From NCBI GenBank assembly GCA_037102815.1, contig BTPP01000007.1:558001-622000 (forward strand): 64,000 nucleotides of DNA, given 5' to 3'. The notes below the pieces were generated by a model that was given only the letters and a program-made list of their open reading frames with translations, did no database searches and had not been told where the DNA came from. A program made the position numbers and the translations under genes. Of this stretch, positions 11,342 to 22,413 are shown piece after piece (position 1 is the stretch's first letter; every line of letters begins with the position of its first letter). This stretch comes from Neurospora intermedia (Eukaryota; Ascomycota; Sordariomycetes; Sordariales; Sordariaceae).

Positions 11342-12396
11342 ATGCCTGCGCCAAAGAGAAAGATGGAACCCGAGACCAAATACTACGCCGTGCGTGCTGG
11401 CTACAAACCCGGCGTTTACACCAGCTGGGCTCTTTGCCAGCAGCAAATCACCGGCTTCAAGGGTGCCCAGTTCAAGTCGTTCACGAGCTACGAGGACGCT
11501 TCCGCATTCGCCGCTGGCCGGCCCGTCGCCTCTGCCACCTCGACTTCATCACCTTCCAAGTTCTACGGCGTCGCCGTCGGTCGCACGCCCGGTGTCTACA
11601 CAGACTGGTCCATTGCCCAGCAGGAGGTGGTGGGCTGGAAGAACCCCAAATACAAAAAGTTCGAGACGCGCGCCGAGGCCGAGGAATTCGTGCGCCAATG
11701 GAGTGGCAAGCCGTCCTCCCAAGCCGTCAAGGTACCACAAGTGGACGAGACAGATGACCTGCAAGTCATTGCTCTAGAAGGGCCAGCGAAGAGCTCCAGG
11801 AAAGCTAGGAAAACCGGGGCCACGCAGTCTGCTCACCAGGCTCAGGAAGCCCTTGATGACGCTAACAAGCCCGTCATCATCTACACGGACGGCAGCGCCA
11901 GAGGCAATGGCAAGGTTGGCGCCATGGCGGGGGTGGGTGTCTATTTCTGCGGTGGTTTCAGGGAGTAAGTCTGCAGTCTCACGCCAAAGAACGGCATGGT
12001 GGTTCGTTTTTCTAACACGTCTCCCCAACAAACAGAAACATCTCCGAAAGACTCCAAGGCCCCGTCCAAACGAACCAACGCGCCGAGTTGACCGCAGTCC
12101 TACGAGCACTGGAAGCCATTCCGGACACACAAGACTGCGAAATTCGTACCGACAGTCAATACACAATCAACTGCGTGACGTCGTGGTACAAAAAGTGGAT
12201 GAACAACGCATGGAGGAACACCAAGGGGGAGGAGGTCTCCAACCTGGATCTGATTTTGGCCATCCGCAAGAAGATCGATACGCGCGATGGGAGGGTCGCC
12301 AAGACCAAGTTCGTCTGGGTTAAGGGGCACGGGACGGACGAAGGCAACATCGCTGCGGATATGCTGGCGGTCAAGGGCGCGACAATGATGTTCTGA
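11342..12396 (+). CDS. Ribonuclease H1 with two hybrid-binding domains
   Basis: Two exons: 11342-11964 and 12036-12396, giving 327 aa. The 71-nt intron has a GTAAGT donor, CTAAC branch site and CAG acceptor. RNase H1 cleaves RNA in RNA-DNA hybrids (R-loops, replication primers). Two N-terminal hybrid-binding (Cauli_VI) repeats lie at about 14-57 (YYAVRAGYKPGVYTSW) and 74-116 (FYGVAVGRTPGVYTDW), as in yeast RNH1. The catalytic domain runs from about 177 to 322, with the DEDD carboxylates visible as Asp183 (IYTDGSARGNG), Glu225 (QRAELTAVLRALE), Asp247 (IRTDSQY) and Asp316 (NIAADMLAV), plus the basic WYKKWMNNAW segment. The start chosen has the sequence context GTCACGATGCC; a longer form from 10829 is possible. 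Confidence 0.93.
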
Positions 12397-13257
12397 TGAT
12401 ACCCATTTCTTATCTTCGTTTCTTATTTTCGGTTTGTTGATTTGTTTGCAATTAATCTCTACTTATCCTTACTTGCCTGGCGCCATGGGTAACTGTAATG
12501 CGGGTTCGTTAGCAAGGTCGTGGTATACACATTGAAGCGATGTTCCTTGGAAGGGCGGCTGACGGCTTACGTACAGTCTATGGTATTTTTGTTAATCTCC
12601 GATGTGTTGATATGGTGATTTGATTCTGGCTGGGAGCAGTCATGGACTTGCAATCAACTCTCGGTTCATGACACCATCGGTTCCCTTCCGTCCACAAAGT
12701 CGGAACGTGATGCGCAAAGGACGAGGTTCGCGACCGTTCGATGGCGACAAGGTTGGCCCGTTGAAGTTTAATAAGCTTCAGTTTCCTTGTCGACTACCTT
12801 CCCTCCGTCCCATCATTGGATACAAAGCAGACTTGTTGACGGGTAGTTATGTAGGTCCGTGACCAGCCGGATGTTGTACCATAAGTGACTGGCCTTCGAA
12901 GAATACCTCGAAGACTCCAGTCGCCCATGGAGTCCATCTCCGGGAAGCGCTCGGTGTTCTTCACCTCCTCAGCACACCACGCAATGGCCGTCACCGATAC
13001 GTCATATGCCAACAACCCTTTGCGCATACGCCAGTCCGCCAAATAAAGGGTAAGAGGAAGAGGTATAAGGAAAACGGGTGTCCTAACAACTCTCGCACGC
13101 CTTTGATAGTTTCCACGGTCTTAGTTTCCTACGTTTCACGATTTGCTAACTTTGAAAACACTCCGGAACCTCGTAGCCAAACAACCACAACAACCACAAC
13201 AACCACAACAAACAAACCTAACAGGCAAGAAATTTCCCACCGAGAAACACTGTCACG
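12397..13257. other. Intergenic region
   Basis: 3' flank of RNase H1 and 5' flank of the next plus-strand gene. A CAACAACCACAA-type repeat near 13180-13212 precedes the next start, as in many fungal 5' UTRs. No gene was supported. Confidence 0.45.
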
Positions 13258-14124
13258 ATGCCGACCTCTACGCTCGCTCGTGTCGTTCACAGAACGGTCC
13301 TCCGGCCCACTGGCATTCGCGCCGCCGCCACCGTGATCCCCCTCCAGCACATGCGCTCCTCACCGTCGTCGCAGTTTATCCAACAGCGGTTCGCCGCCAC
13401 CTCAGGCGACACTTCCAAACGCGGCAGCAGCAACCGTGGCTCTCGCTCTTCTGGTAGCGGTGGTGGTGGTACCGAAAAGACCGAGCCCGAGATCCTCGCT
13501 GCTGACATTGATGCGGAACTCGATTACCCGATTTCTGCGATGGATGAGCAGTACAGCACTACTTCGTGGTCTGATACTCCGGCTGGCAAGTCCGCGGCTG
13601 CGAAGATGGCGTCGGCGGCGACGAGTGCGGGTGCGAGTGCAAGTGAGCAGCAACAGCAGTCGACGTCTGGGGGAAAAACGACGACGGCGAGTGGAACTAA
13701 GCATGAGACGTTGGTGGGGAAGGCGGATAATACCTTGTTGTAAGTCGTCCTTTCTTCATCCTTTTACCTTCTTCCACATACCAAATGAAACCAGATAACT
13801 AACAACCAAACCACCCTCTTCCCCTCCTCCTCCCCTTTTACTTTCCCTTTCCCCCCACCCCACCCCGGGGTCCGGGGGTCCGGGGACCAAAAGGGAGGGG
13901 AGGGGGGTTTCTGGGGATAAATTTGAAAAAAATATAGCTACCTGGCAATGGGATTCCTTGGTCTAACTGGCGCTTACCTCGTACTTAAGCCCAACCCACA
14001 CCCGTCGGTCACCAGCGGTGGTGTTGTTGAGCCGCGCGTTGACGCGAAAAGCAGCTCCTCCCAGCCTCCTTCTACTCAGATGCAGCAAGGAGGTTCACCA
14101 CCAGCATCAGTCCGCCGAACCTAG
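13258..14124 (+). CDS. Predicted small mitochondrial single-pass membrane protein
   Basis: Two exons: 13258-13739 and 13938-14124, giving 222 aa. The 198-nt intron has a GTAAGT donor and TATAG acceptor; its best branch site (ATAACTAAC, near 13794) lies unusually far from the acceptor. Function unknown. The N terminus (residues 1-48) is rich in Arg/Thr/Ala with no acidic residue, typical of mitochondrial import. The middle is Ser/Gly/Ala rich. Exon 2 encodes one hydrophobic segment, FYLAMGFLGLTGAYLVL, followed by KPNPHPS and a short polar tail. The join at Leu-Leu/Phe restores an uninterrupted membrane helix, which supports the splice. The architecture suggests an inner-membrane accessory protein, but that is inference. 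Confidence 0.75.
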
Positions 14125-14752
14125 AAGAAGGAGCACGGGGTGGTGGTGATGATGATGATGACGAGGAAGATGATTGGCAGGGGTGGTTGATGGATCATTT
14201 TGAGCTTTGGTGAGGTGTGGTGTTGGGATGTGGGAAGTGAAGGAGAAGGGGTTGATGCTTGATGGATTGGTGGATTGAAACTTGGATAATGGAAGCTTGT
14301 ATCGGGGATTCGGTGTTATGTTTCTGATCTTGGGAGGAAGGTTTGTTCTGATGGGCAAACCGTTGGGATGGAAATTGTACCATGATGCGTGGGACATCAG
14401 GTGTGTTGGTTGTACGATGCGTGTATGGCTGCATGACGACTGTATAGATTAGTGGTCGGGCTTGGATGGATGGATGTAAATTGAACTTTTTGTTGTTGAC
14501 TGTTTGTCGATGCTGCGAGATCTGCCTGATTTTTGTTGTGCTCGTCTCAAGGTCTGAATGACAAGGCTGTCATGTATCGATGTCGAAGGAAATGCCAAGA
14601 TTACAATGAAAGGAGATACCTCAAAAAAAAGGAAATCGTATGGACGAAAGAAGAGATAAGAAAGAAAACTGGAAAAGGTTTGTGAAGTGACAAAATGAAG
14701 CGAAGACCATGTTAGGATCGATATGCGAAAAGGAAAAAAAGACAAAAAGAAA
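14125..14752. other. Intergenic region before tRNA-Glu
   Basis: Purine-rich on the plus strand, with a GATGATGATGATG run near 14146-14160. No gene supported. Confidence 0.45.
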
Positions 14753-14824
14753 CTCCGGTACGGGGAATCGAACCCCGAGCTTCGCGGTGAAAACGCGATA
14801 TGTTAACCGTTACACTATACCGGA
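14753..14824 (-). tRNA. tRNA-Glu (anticodon TTC)
   Basis: The minus strand folds as a cloverleaf. The acceptor stem is TCCGGTA/TACCGGA, the D arm reads TAGTGTAACGGTTAACA, and the anticodon stem CGCG/CGCG encloses loop TTTTCAC with anticodon TTC. The T arm is CGGGGTTCGATTCCCCG, and the discriminator G is at 14753. There is no intron. Confidence 0.95.
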
Positions 14825-15322
14825 TGTTGTTGAAAGATTGGATGAGTGTTAGCTCTATGTAGCCCACTTGCACTGTGGTAACGCAAGATAATCGCAACCC
14901 CGACCATTGTGTCGAAAACCTTTTTGAAAAAACGCCAGATATCGTAATGATCTTGACTGAAATGAAACCCTAAAGTCCCGAATATTACTGTCCGGGTACA
15001 CTTAGTTGTTTGTACATGAAATTGAGCTCGGTGCACCCCCCGAGTGAAAAGCAATCGCCCAGTGTCTCTCCCCTGTATGGAATGGACCTGCCACCGCAAT
15101 CCCCCCCAAAAAACACGCCGACAATATTTGATGACATTTTGACATTAGGAAGGCGCATGCGCCCCACGCAAGGTTTTCATCTGTACAGAACTCATATAGC
15201 TGGAGCTGGCACGTCCGTCGTTTCTTCAACTTGGTAAGCCACCAATCGAACAATTTTCCAACTGAACCATTGCTCTCCTTCCTTCCTTCGTCTCACATCA
15301 CGCACTGTTTCATGTCTTATGA
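14825..15322. other. Intergenic region
   Basis: Between tRNA-Glu and the 3' end of the first DUF6594 gene. No coding signal; one palindrome-like GCGCATGCGC near 15151-15160. Confidence 0.4.
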
Positions 15323-16877
15323 TCATCCAGTTTCCTGAATCACAATACCCACAAACACCATAATCACCGCCGCATATGCCAGCGTCGCCGCAAACACCCC
15401 ATCGACGGTTTCCAAGTAAAGGGAAATCGAAATACCAAAAGCCGCGATACACGCCGTCGCAACACCTAGGTTAACAAACAGGTTCCTCTGCAGGGCCAGA
15501 ATCCACATGGGAGCGATGAGAAAGGTACCGCCAATCAAGGCAGCGCCAATTCTGGTCCAGTAGGCTCGCTTCCACGCCTTGGTTCGAGTGCTGATCAGTG
15601 TACGGGCTGGCTTGTCGGTGTTGTCGCGCTCCCAGGGCCCGGTGGGGGTCGAGTATTTCTTGAGGCGCTCGATGAGTGGGGTGGTTATTTCGTGCTGCGG
15701 GAGTTGTTCATGCTGCTGTTGAGGTGGAGGTAGAAAGTCCCCGGGCACTTTGTAGCCGTTCTTCTCCATGGCTGCTTCGAGAAAATGTTTGTCGTAAAGC
15801 CGTTGGCTGGTGGCGATGAAGGGGTCGTTGGAAGTCCTAGCATATTTGCCCATGTACTCGTGGTCTCTTACTGCTTGGACTGGGGGCGTGACGTAGGCTC
15901 TGTAAGCTTTCTGGCCGGAGCTTTTTTCTTCTTTTTTTCTCTATTTTTTTGGGGGTCTTCAAGGTATGAAAATGAAACTTACTGTATTCCTTGAGTATGT
16001 TATTGAACTCTTCTGCTTTCCCTCCCGGTCTCCAGTCATCATCATTGAAGTGCGCGGAGACTGCCAGATTTACTAGTTTGCTGTGTAGATACCGCATATG
16101 TATCCTTTGCAAGTCGCCAATGTGAATACGGTAACCGAAGTCGGCGTCCGACAGATTGTTCTGTTTGTTTGTCACCGATGCAGACACCCTGTCAAGGTAA
16201 CCGAGTGGCCCAGGCCGTTGTGGTGATATGAGCTCAACAAGGTTCTTCTGGTATAACTTTGCTCGCATATCTTCCCATATGTGCAAATCATCCTTTGTAT
16301 CCCACTTGTCAACTCCAAATGTTGGAGAGGACACGTGTTGGGTCTTGTTGCCAGACTCATCCGACCCCGGTTTTGAGGTTGATGTACCCTTAGTATTGTT
16401 TGAAGCACCCTTGGTCCGATCGTCAGTTTGCGTTGGAGGTGGTCGGCGTTGTGCCTGACTACCTTTAAATTGATCGACAGACTTGAGAGGCGGTTGCACT
16501 TCATGCTGGGGAGCGCGAAAAGCGGTAGGTCGTGTGCGAACACGAACCTCTTCCTCTTCTACCAGGCTTCCGGACGAGGTGCTACGCCGCAGTGTCGTCT
16601 TATTTGCTGGCACAACCTGGGCAGGATTTTCACTCCCACCGTGCTGCGAACTCTCCACGCTAATGACATTGGAAGTTGTGGGTTGCTCACGTACTCCGAC
16701 TGGCACCTCTACCTCCATGGCTTCGAGAGAGGAAGCATCACCTTCTTCCTCATCGTGTTCCAACATCTTGGTTTCAGTTGCCCGGGGTACACTAGTAGCG
16801 GAACTAGTCACACCAGACATTGGGACAGAGACTGCGGTTGCTTGATTTCCCCCCAGCGGACTCCTGCATGGCGTCAT
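15323..16877 (-). CDS. DUF6594 membrane protein, copy A
   Basis: Two exons: 16877-15983 and 15879-15323, giving 483 aa. The acceptor at 15880 was chosen because it alone restores the frame and gives KEYIQAVRDHEYMGKY, matching copy B at the same phase-1 intron position; two nearer AGs do not. Residues about 1-185 are disordered and Ser/Thr/Glu rich. The DUF6594 domain follows, with GPLGYLDRVSA, FGYRIHIGDLQRIHMRYL and NDPFIATSQRLYDKHFLEAA. The C terminus has TGPWE, a basic KAWKRAYWTRIG segment and three hydrophobic stretches ending GVFAATLAYAAVIMVFVG. DUF6594 proteins are fungal, predicted membrane-anchored and of unknown function. It diverges from X-A about 1 kb upstream. The start is the first in-frame ATG and could lie further out. 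Confidence 0.82.
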
Positions 16878-17933
16878 GGTTTCGAGAGCTGGAAGCTTGT
16901 GCCTGCCTACTTACATTCAATCGGTTGCAAGTGTTGCTGAAGGTTGAATGGAAGCGAAGACAGGAGTGATGGCAAGTGCAGACAAACCAAATACTTCAAT
17001 GCATGAGTAGAGGTGTAACTTCGACATCCGTAGAGTTGAGGTGTGGATAGGAGGATAGAGATATTGAACTTAGGGGCTCAAAACCAACGTAAATGTTTCG
17101 CAAGTAGCACACGAGTCAAAAATGAATGACGCCCTGCAAAAAGCAATATCAAAAAGTTAGCAATCTTGAAAAGGCTGTGTAGGTAGTACAAGTAAAGCCA
17201 CCTTAACATCTGAGTGGCATTATTTGACGCATTCTACCTACGGTTCCGGCCCGGCCTTTCCTCTGCACCATCACGATAATGCCTGCAATGATGTCAGCCT
17301 GCGCCATGCGGCTGAGAATCTAATAACAACACCATTGGACTGCGTCGTAAGCGAGGTAACACAAATACGTAGAGCTCTGGGTTTACACTTTATCTTATGG
17401 GTCGGACTGGGCGGGATGGGTTGCAATCGGCTTCGCAATGCCTTAGGCTGCGGTCTCGATCCCTGTGGGATTGATGCCCCCAGTTGCGGTTCCATGTCAA
17501 GATCCAGCTATATCAATTCCCTCATACCACCTACTTACTTAGGTACTCAAATGTTTCGTGTTTTTCTTCTGTTCCATATGAATTCCATGTCTTCTTGTAA
17601 CTTATTATTTGTCCTCAGTTATTGAAAGCATCAAATTTACCAGCAGTGGAGCTGTATCTGCCAAGGAGCATCGAGAAACAGAGAGTTTAGGCATTGGGAC
17701 AGGAACCTTCATGGTCTTGAGTCACCTCGGCGAATCGATTCCAAGACAGAGGTAGGTACTGATGTTCCCTCTCGTTCGAGGTCTGCAAACACCAACGCGC
17801 AGCAGTTGCTAACTGTCGCTTGATGCGTAGCAGGTATCACCCCAGCAGATACGGATCAAGGAGCATCACCATCTCCTCAGTACCCACCTCTCACGTATAT
17901 CAGGAATTTCGGGTCCCCTTTTCTCTCGTCACT
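16878..17933. other. Divergent intergenic region, DUF6594-A / X-A
   Basis: About 1.06 kb separates the two start codons. It contains an ACTTACTTAGGTACT motif near 17531-17545. The plus-strand frame of X-A is open for 37 further codons upstream from ATG 17823, but that stretch does not align with family member X-C. No other gene seen. Confidence 0.45.
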
Positions 17934-18410
17934 ATGGTGACCCTAAGATGGGAACTCTTTCCTACGAAATCCCGTCACGGAACCTACGATCTGGGTATCG
18001 CATACGAGATTCCTGATCAGCAGACCGACGAGGAAATGAAGGAAACAGCTTCTTTCCGCCGTCGCCACAAACAATGCCTTCGTGACAAGATACCCAGCAA
18101 GGGATCTCTCAGGACCGAAGAATGGGAGAATGGCAGCCTTGTGATCAAACGCGCACGTCTCACAAGCCTCAGTACAATTATGAAACGGGCCAAATACTCA
18201 GGAGCACCACAAATCGTGTCGTACAAGCTTTATTTCCAATCCTCTGAGGATGCAGAGAGGCTTGCCAATGTGGTTGGATGCGGAAGTAGGGTCAGTATGG
18301 AAAACGGAAGCTGGTACTTTCTGATGCCAACAAAGATACGAGATGATAGTGACGAGTGGAAGAATCTTGAAATCCCAAACAGAGATGTGCGACATTCGTC
18401 GAGGGTGTGA
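17934..18410 (+). CDS. Family X protein, copy A (unrecognised family)
   Basis: Single exon, 158 aa. I do not recognise the family. The start at ATG 17934 was chosen because MVTLRWELF then aligns with MPTLILDLF of copy C; an in-frame ATG at 17823 is less likely. Residues 1-45 carry the N-terminal block: TL..[ED]LF, then LGIAYEIP, then FRRRH. Residues 65-132 form a second block with GSLVIKRARLTSL, YKLYFQSSEDAERLANVVG and a closing WYFLMP. The same two blocks in the same order occur in the X genes at 20928 and 23804. No signal peptide or membrane helix is evident. It diverges from DUF6594-A and converges on DUF6594-B. Confidence 0.7.
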   Translation: MVTLRWELFPTKSRHGTYDLGIAYEIPDQQTDEEMKETASFRRRHKQCLRDKIPSKGSLRTEEWENGSLVIKRARLTSLSTIMKRAKYSGAPQIVSYKLYFQSSEDAERLANVVGCGSRVSMENGSWYFLMPTKIRDDSDEWKNLEIPNRDVRHSSRV

Positions 18411-18858
18411 CTGGGAGTCCAAGGGAGCGTTTGGCGGGTGATGTATCTCAACAGAGACGGGTTCACGCCGGTGATACCGGTTGATATATCCAAACGTCGA
18501 GAGTTCCTAACGGCTGCCGCGACAGGACGCCAAACCATCGGGCCGCTGCAAGGCCCTAAATCATGATCTCAAACTTCCATTTGGTAAGAAAAAATGAATG
18601 TGGAAAGAAGGAAAGACGGGGAGAAAATGAGAGAAAGAGTAAGAGAGGAAGCGAGAGACGGAAGGTGCGAGAAGGGACGCAAACAAGGGTGATGACCGCC
18701 CCTGGAACAGGAAAATTTCCGGAAGTACTCCGATTTTTTGGGAATCTGTTTTCATTTTCTCTCTGTTATTAACTTCCTAAACTCCACAATCCAATTCAAC
18801 GTATCAATTTCCTTTGATTCTTGTTCAGAGAAACGCGGGGAATTCCCCGTCATTGACA
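18411..18858. other. Convergent 3' intergenic region
   Basis: Between the ends of X-A (plus) and DUF6594-B (minus). It includes a GA-rich stretch near 18600-18690. No gene supported. Confidence 0.45.
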
Positions 18859-19959
18859 TCATGCCCCTTTACCACCGGCCTCCTCAAGCACGACACCCAC
18901 AAAGACCATAATGACCGCCGCATACGCCAAAGTAGCAGCAAAGACTCCGTCCACCGTCTTCAAGTAAAACGAACACGAAAGTCCAAACGCAGTCACGCAC
19001 GCCGTCGCCACCCCGAGATGGACGAGCAGGTTCCTCTCCAAGGCCAGAATCCACATAGGGCCAATGAGAAATGCGCCACCAATTACTGCAGCACCGACTC
19101 TTTCCCAGAAGGCTATCTTGGCAGATGCAGTTCGTGTGTTGACAAGGGCAGATGCAGACTTGCGCGAACTTGTGCCATCGCCTGTTTCCCATGGCCCTGT
19201 GGGGATGGAGGCTTTGAGAAGGCGCTCTATCCATTCTCTGTGCCGCCGTTCGCCTTCTGTTTCTCCGTCCAGAGGCGCTGATGAGGGCTGGGTGTCCTTC
19301 CCTTCGTTGGACGCCCGAGATAGGTCAGCGGGAAGAAAATCCTCCAGGTCTAGCCCCTCGTTGAATAGTGCTGCCTCGAAAAAGATGCGGTCATTGTGCT
19401 TTCGGCTCGTAGCGATGAACGGATCATTACGCTCTAGAGCAAATTTGGCCATGTACTCGTGATCTCGCACGGCACGAACTGTCATTTGAGTGTAGGCAGT
19501 CAGTTGATGTCATCGTCTAGACAGAAGGCAGGGCACATTGGTAGAGGACGGGAGCTTACTATATTTTTTGAGCACAACGCCAAATTGATCCAATCCTTCC
19601 ACCACGCCCTCTGAGTTGCTTGAAAGGCCTTTTTTCCGCACCCTGACCGCCATACTTATCAGCTTGGCGTGCATGGACCTTATATACAGGCGTTGGACAT
19701 CGCCAAAATGGATCAAGAATCCAAAGTTAGCTTCTGAGAGAGGTTGTCGGTGATGAACGTCTCGAAAGCCAGAAAATAAAGTATCTATCCGACCCAATAC
19801 TCCTGGTTTTTGTCTTGAAATGATTTTGATGAAACCTTTGTTGTATGTATCGCTCAAGATCCTCGAAATTAGATCATCATCGTTTCCTTCGGTTGCCGTT
19901 GGTGCTGGAATATTATGCATCTGGTCCATTGGTTGCCCGTTCGTAGGTTGGTCATCCAT
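18859..19959 (-). CDS. DUF6594 membrane protein, copy B
   Basis: Two exons: 19959-19560 and 19478-18859, giving 339 aa. The 81-nt intron has a GTAAGC donor, CTGAC branch site and ACAG acceptor. Its position and phase are identical to copy A, giving KKYIRAVRDHEYMAKF. The N-terminal disordered region is much shorter than in copy A. The domain shows GVLGRIDTLFSG, FGFLIHFGDVQRLYIRSM, NDPFIATSRKHNDRIFFEAA, TGPWE, then hydrophobic segments GAAVIGGAFLIGPMWILAL, LGVATACVTAFGLSCSFYL and GVFAATLAYAAVIMVFVG. Membrane anchoring is predicted from these; function is unknown. It diverges from X-B with start codons about 970 bases apart, nearly the same spacing as pair A. The two copies are diverged overall but almost identical over the last helix. 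Confidence 0.85.
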
Positions 19960-20927
19960 GGCTAGAGGTAGGCCGCCTGCAATTGTAGAGGTTGTGTTAC
20001 CAGACTGACGTATTATCGAGGGATGGAACTCTGCTCTATTCTGAATTCGTGTAGTGACCGATGCTTTGTCGAAGAGCGACCAGGGAGTAGAATTCGATCC
20101 CTAGGGAATTCTATCACAGAGTCACAAATTCCTCTCTCTTATCTTCCATCTGTTCCCTTGGTAACTATCCAGAAGTCTTCGGGTCCGCCCATTTCGAAAA
20201 CGAAGCCTCACAACCAACATTGGGTACTCTACCAGTATGCCTTTCCAGTACCGCTTACCAGTCCTGCCCCTAGAGATTCTCAACATGGATGCATCCCCTG
20301 CGCTATTGGTCAAAAGTACCTTTCGGTTCTCTGCCGTAACCAATTGTCTGGCCGTTTCCTTGCTTATTCTACTCCATCACTAAAAGCTGAAGGGGGCAAG
20401 GCACCAACAACACCACAAGGCTTGCTACGTAGTCCATGCTCATTGGTCAGGGCGATCATCAAACCAGCCCATTGATAGCCACTGGATTGATAACGTAGAA
20501 GGATTGGCTACTTGTAAAATGCCTAGCATGCAGCTAGGTACCTCTACAGCGTTTAGGTGAGGCAGTGCCACGCTCCGCCCTCTATTTTTTATTCACTACT
20601 TACCTACCTACCTCTACCAATGTGTTGAAGAAGAAAGTCATGGAAGAGTAAGGTAGGTAACAAAAGTACGTGTAGCCGTTGGGCTATAGAACACAAGGTC
20701 CTCGCCCTTGCACATGAATTCTGCTTCCTGTTTCCTCGTCTGTCAGCCCCTCCAGACGCGCTTGTGCTGCGTTTCTTGATTTTGTCACAGCAATATCACT
20801 CACGAAATTTACTCTTCCATCGCCAATATAAGGTCTTGTGATACAAAGAGGTATATATCTCATCACTGAAATCACAACCAGATGTTAGCAAAGCTGATGA
20901 ATCAATGTAGTTTATAATCTACCTACC
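19960..20927. other. Divergent intergenic region, DUF6594-B / X-B
   Basis: About 970 bases. TACCTACCTACC-type repeats occur near 20601-20612, with GCTAGGTACCT near 20533-20543 and GGTAGGTAAC near 20652-20661. No supported gene. Confidence 0.45.
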
Positions 20928-21596
20928 ATGTCCACAGCACCTCAGGACATTTCGTCCTCTGACACCAATTCCGACGGCGCAGTACGACTAATTTTATCAA
21001 TGGATAAGCCAGAGCCGCCAGCCAGTACATATATCAATCAAACTTCGAGGTCCACGAAGCGCACAAATCGCATGTGGATTATCTGGAACAGGGTATTGGG
21101 GAGGAAGCCTCCCCAACGACAAGACCGGCCGAGTACTCCGGACACGGGGGATTTGGTCATCCGATATCCCATCCAAGGGACGCGAAGGTTACATGTGTGG
21201 TATATGGTGGAGCAAACAATGTCTGGGGATAAGTTCATGCATGGCGTCTACCCTGTTGACCACAGTGCGATCGCTGTCAAGCTCAAAGGTCTTCCGATAC
21301 GAAGTGTTCACGAATTAGTGGATGGATTTCAGGTCACAACGACAAAGCCTGAAGATGCGGAAACACTTCGGAAAATTATAGGCTGCGGGGTTGTGCAGGG
21401 TTGTGTCCTGGAATGTGTTCCACCGGTAATGCCCGAGGTGGTAAAGCCAGTGTTGTGCGGGACCAAGTCCTTCAGAGCTGGAAGTCGTTTGCGGTTCGAG
21501 TCCCGTGAGACAGCCCAACTTGATGACCAATACGAAAGATCCTGGTGGCCGAAGGTACAGTGGAGGCTCCGGTGGACATGGAAGAGGGCACAGTAG
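20928..21596 (+). CDS. Family X protein, copy B (unrecognised family)
   Basis: Single exon, 222 aa, function unknown. Residues 1-75 are polar and specific to this copy. Residues 75-95 (DLVIRYPIQGTRRLHVWYMV) align with the N-terminal block of copies A and C, more loosely than those two align with each other. Residues 112-169 hold the second block: SAIAVKLKGLPIRSVHELV, then VTTTKPEDAETLRKIIGCG and a closing PPVMPE. A basic/Trp-rich tail (about 204-222) follows. No membrane helix or signal peptide. ATG 20928 is preceded by CTACC and is the first ATG of the frame. It diverges from DUF6594-B. Assignment to the family rests mainly on the DAE(R/T) block and the genomic position. Confidence 0.65.
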   Translation: MSTAPQDISSSDTNSDGAVRLILSMDKPEPPASTYINQTSRSTKRTNRMWIIWNRVLGRKPPQRQDRPSTPDTGDLVIRYPIQGTRRLHVWYMVEQTMSGDKFMHGVYPVDHSAIAVKLKGLPIRSVHELVDGFQVTTTKPEDAETLRKIIGCGVVQGCVLECVPPVMPEVVKPVLCGTKSFRAGSRLRFESRETAQLDDQYERSWWPKVQWRLRWTWKRAQ

Positions 21597-22413
21597 AGCA
21601 CCGTAGTGGGAAAATCTGTTTCCAGACATGCGTTGTGGTTGTTGGACAATAACCACAATTGATGTTTAAAAAACAATGCATGTTTTCTACAGGGGGTAAG
21701 TGCTGTAATATAGTGTCCTTGAAGTCAGGTCCGAATTTCGAAATTTCTCAAAGTTAAAGTCCAACCTTCCTTCCTCCCCCCCTTCCTCCCTTCGCGACCT
21801 TTATCAACGGAAAGAACCGGCCATTCTTCTAGAAATAACCAATTGGCTCAGTGGCCAAGTGGTTAATGAAGTAGTTCTTCATTTTTATTCTTGCTCGTGA
21901 CCTTTGTTCGATTCCTGTTCGTGACCAACTTTTTGTGAAGCTATTCCGGAAGATTATCTATCCAAATGCCCAGCCGACACCGGCCTTTACCTTAGTACCT
22001 CTAAAAGGCTACTATTAAAGACTACTAAAGTATAGAAGGTTATACCTTATACTTTTAACTTCTAGGGGCTTGAGAAACAATCAATGTTTGAGAGACAATC
22101 AATATTTGGAAAACAGTTCTTGTTTTCTTTACACGTATTGTCTGCTAGCCAATGCTTGTTTAGAGCCCGGGTTTCCCGCTTCGGCATATTCCTACCTATG
22201 GACGTTTTCAGCAGTCAGACACTGCCTGCTTCTTGTGGATGCCATATCAAGCTGTAGTAGAGAGCACCATTTCAGTTAGTCACGCAACCTCGAAGGAACG
22301 GTTACTGTGTCTGACGGCCGCCTACGCCTTCTGTTTTAGAGCGTAAATACCTGAATTTACCAAATTAGAAACAGCCTTCGTTAGAACGCCCTTCTGCTAG
22401 AAAGATGTTCCCG
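21597..22413. other. Degraded intergenic region with tRNA-like relic
   Basis: From about 21950 to 22150 the sequence is AT-rich and full of short near-repeats (CTACTATTAAAGACTACTAA; AACAATCAATGTTTGAGAG then GACAATCAATATTTGG), which looks like mutated repeat DNA. No coding frame. A tRNA-like segment is listed separately. Confidence 0.45.
21846..21930 (+). repeat. tRNA-derived relic with pol III box A and box B
   Basis: TGGCCAAGTGG (21852-21862) fits a box A and GTTCGATTCC (21906-21915) fits a box B. The 3' end TTCGTGACC resembles the acceptor end of a serine tRNA. No full cloverleaf with a plausible anticodon arm forms, so this is a tRNA pseudogene or the head of a SINE-like element rather than a working tRNA. 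Confidence 0.45.
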
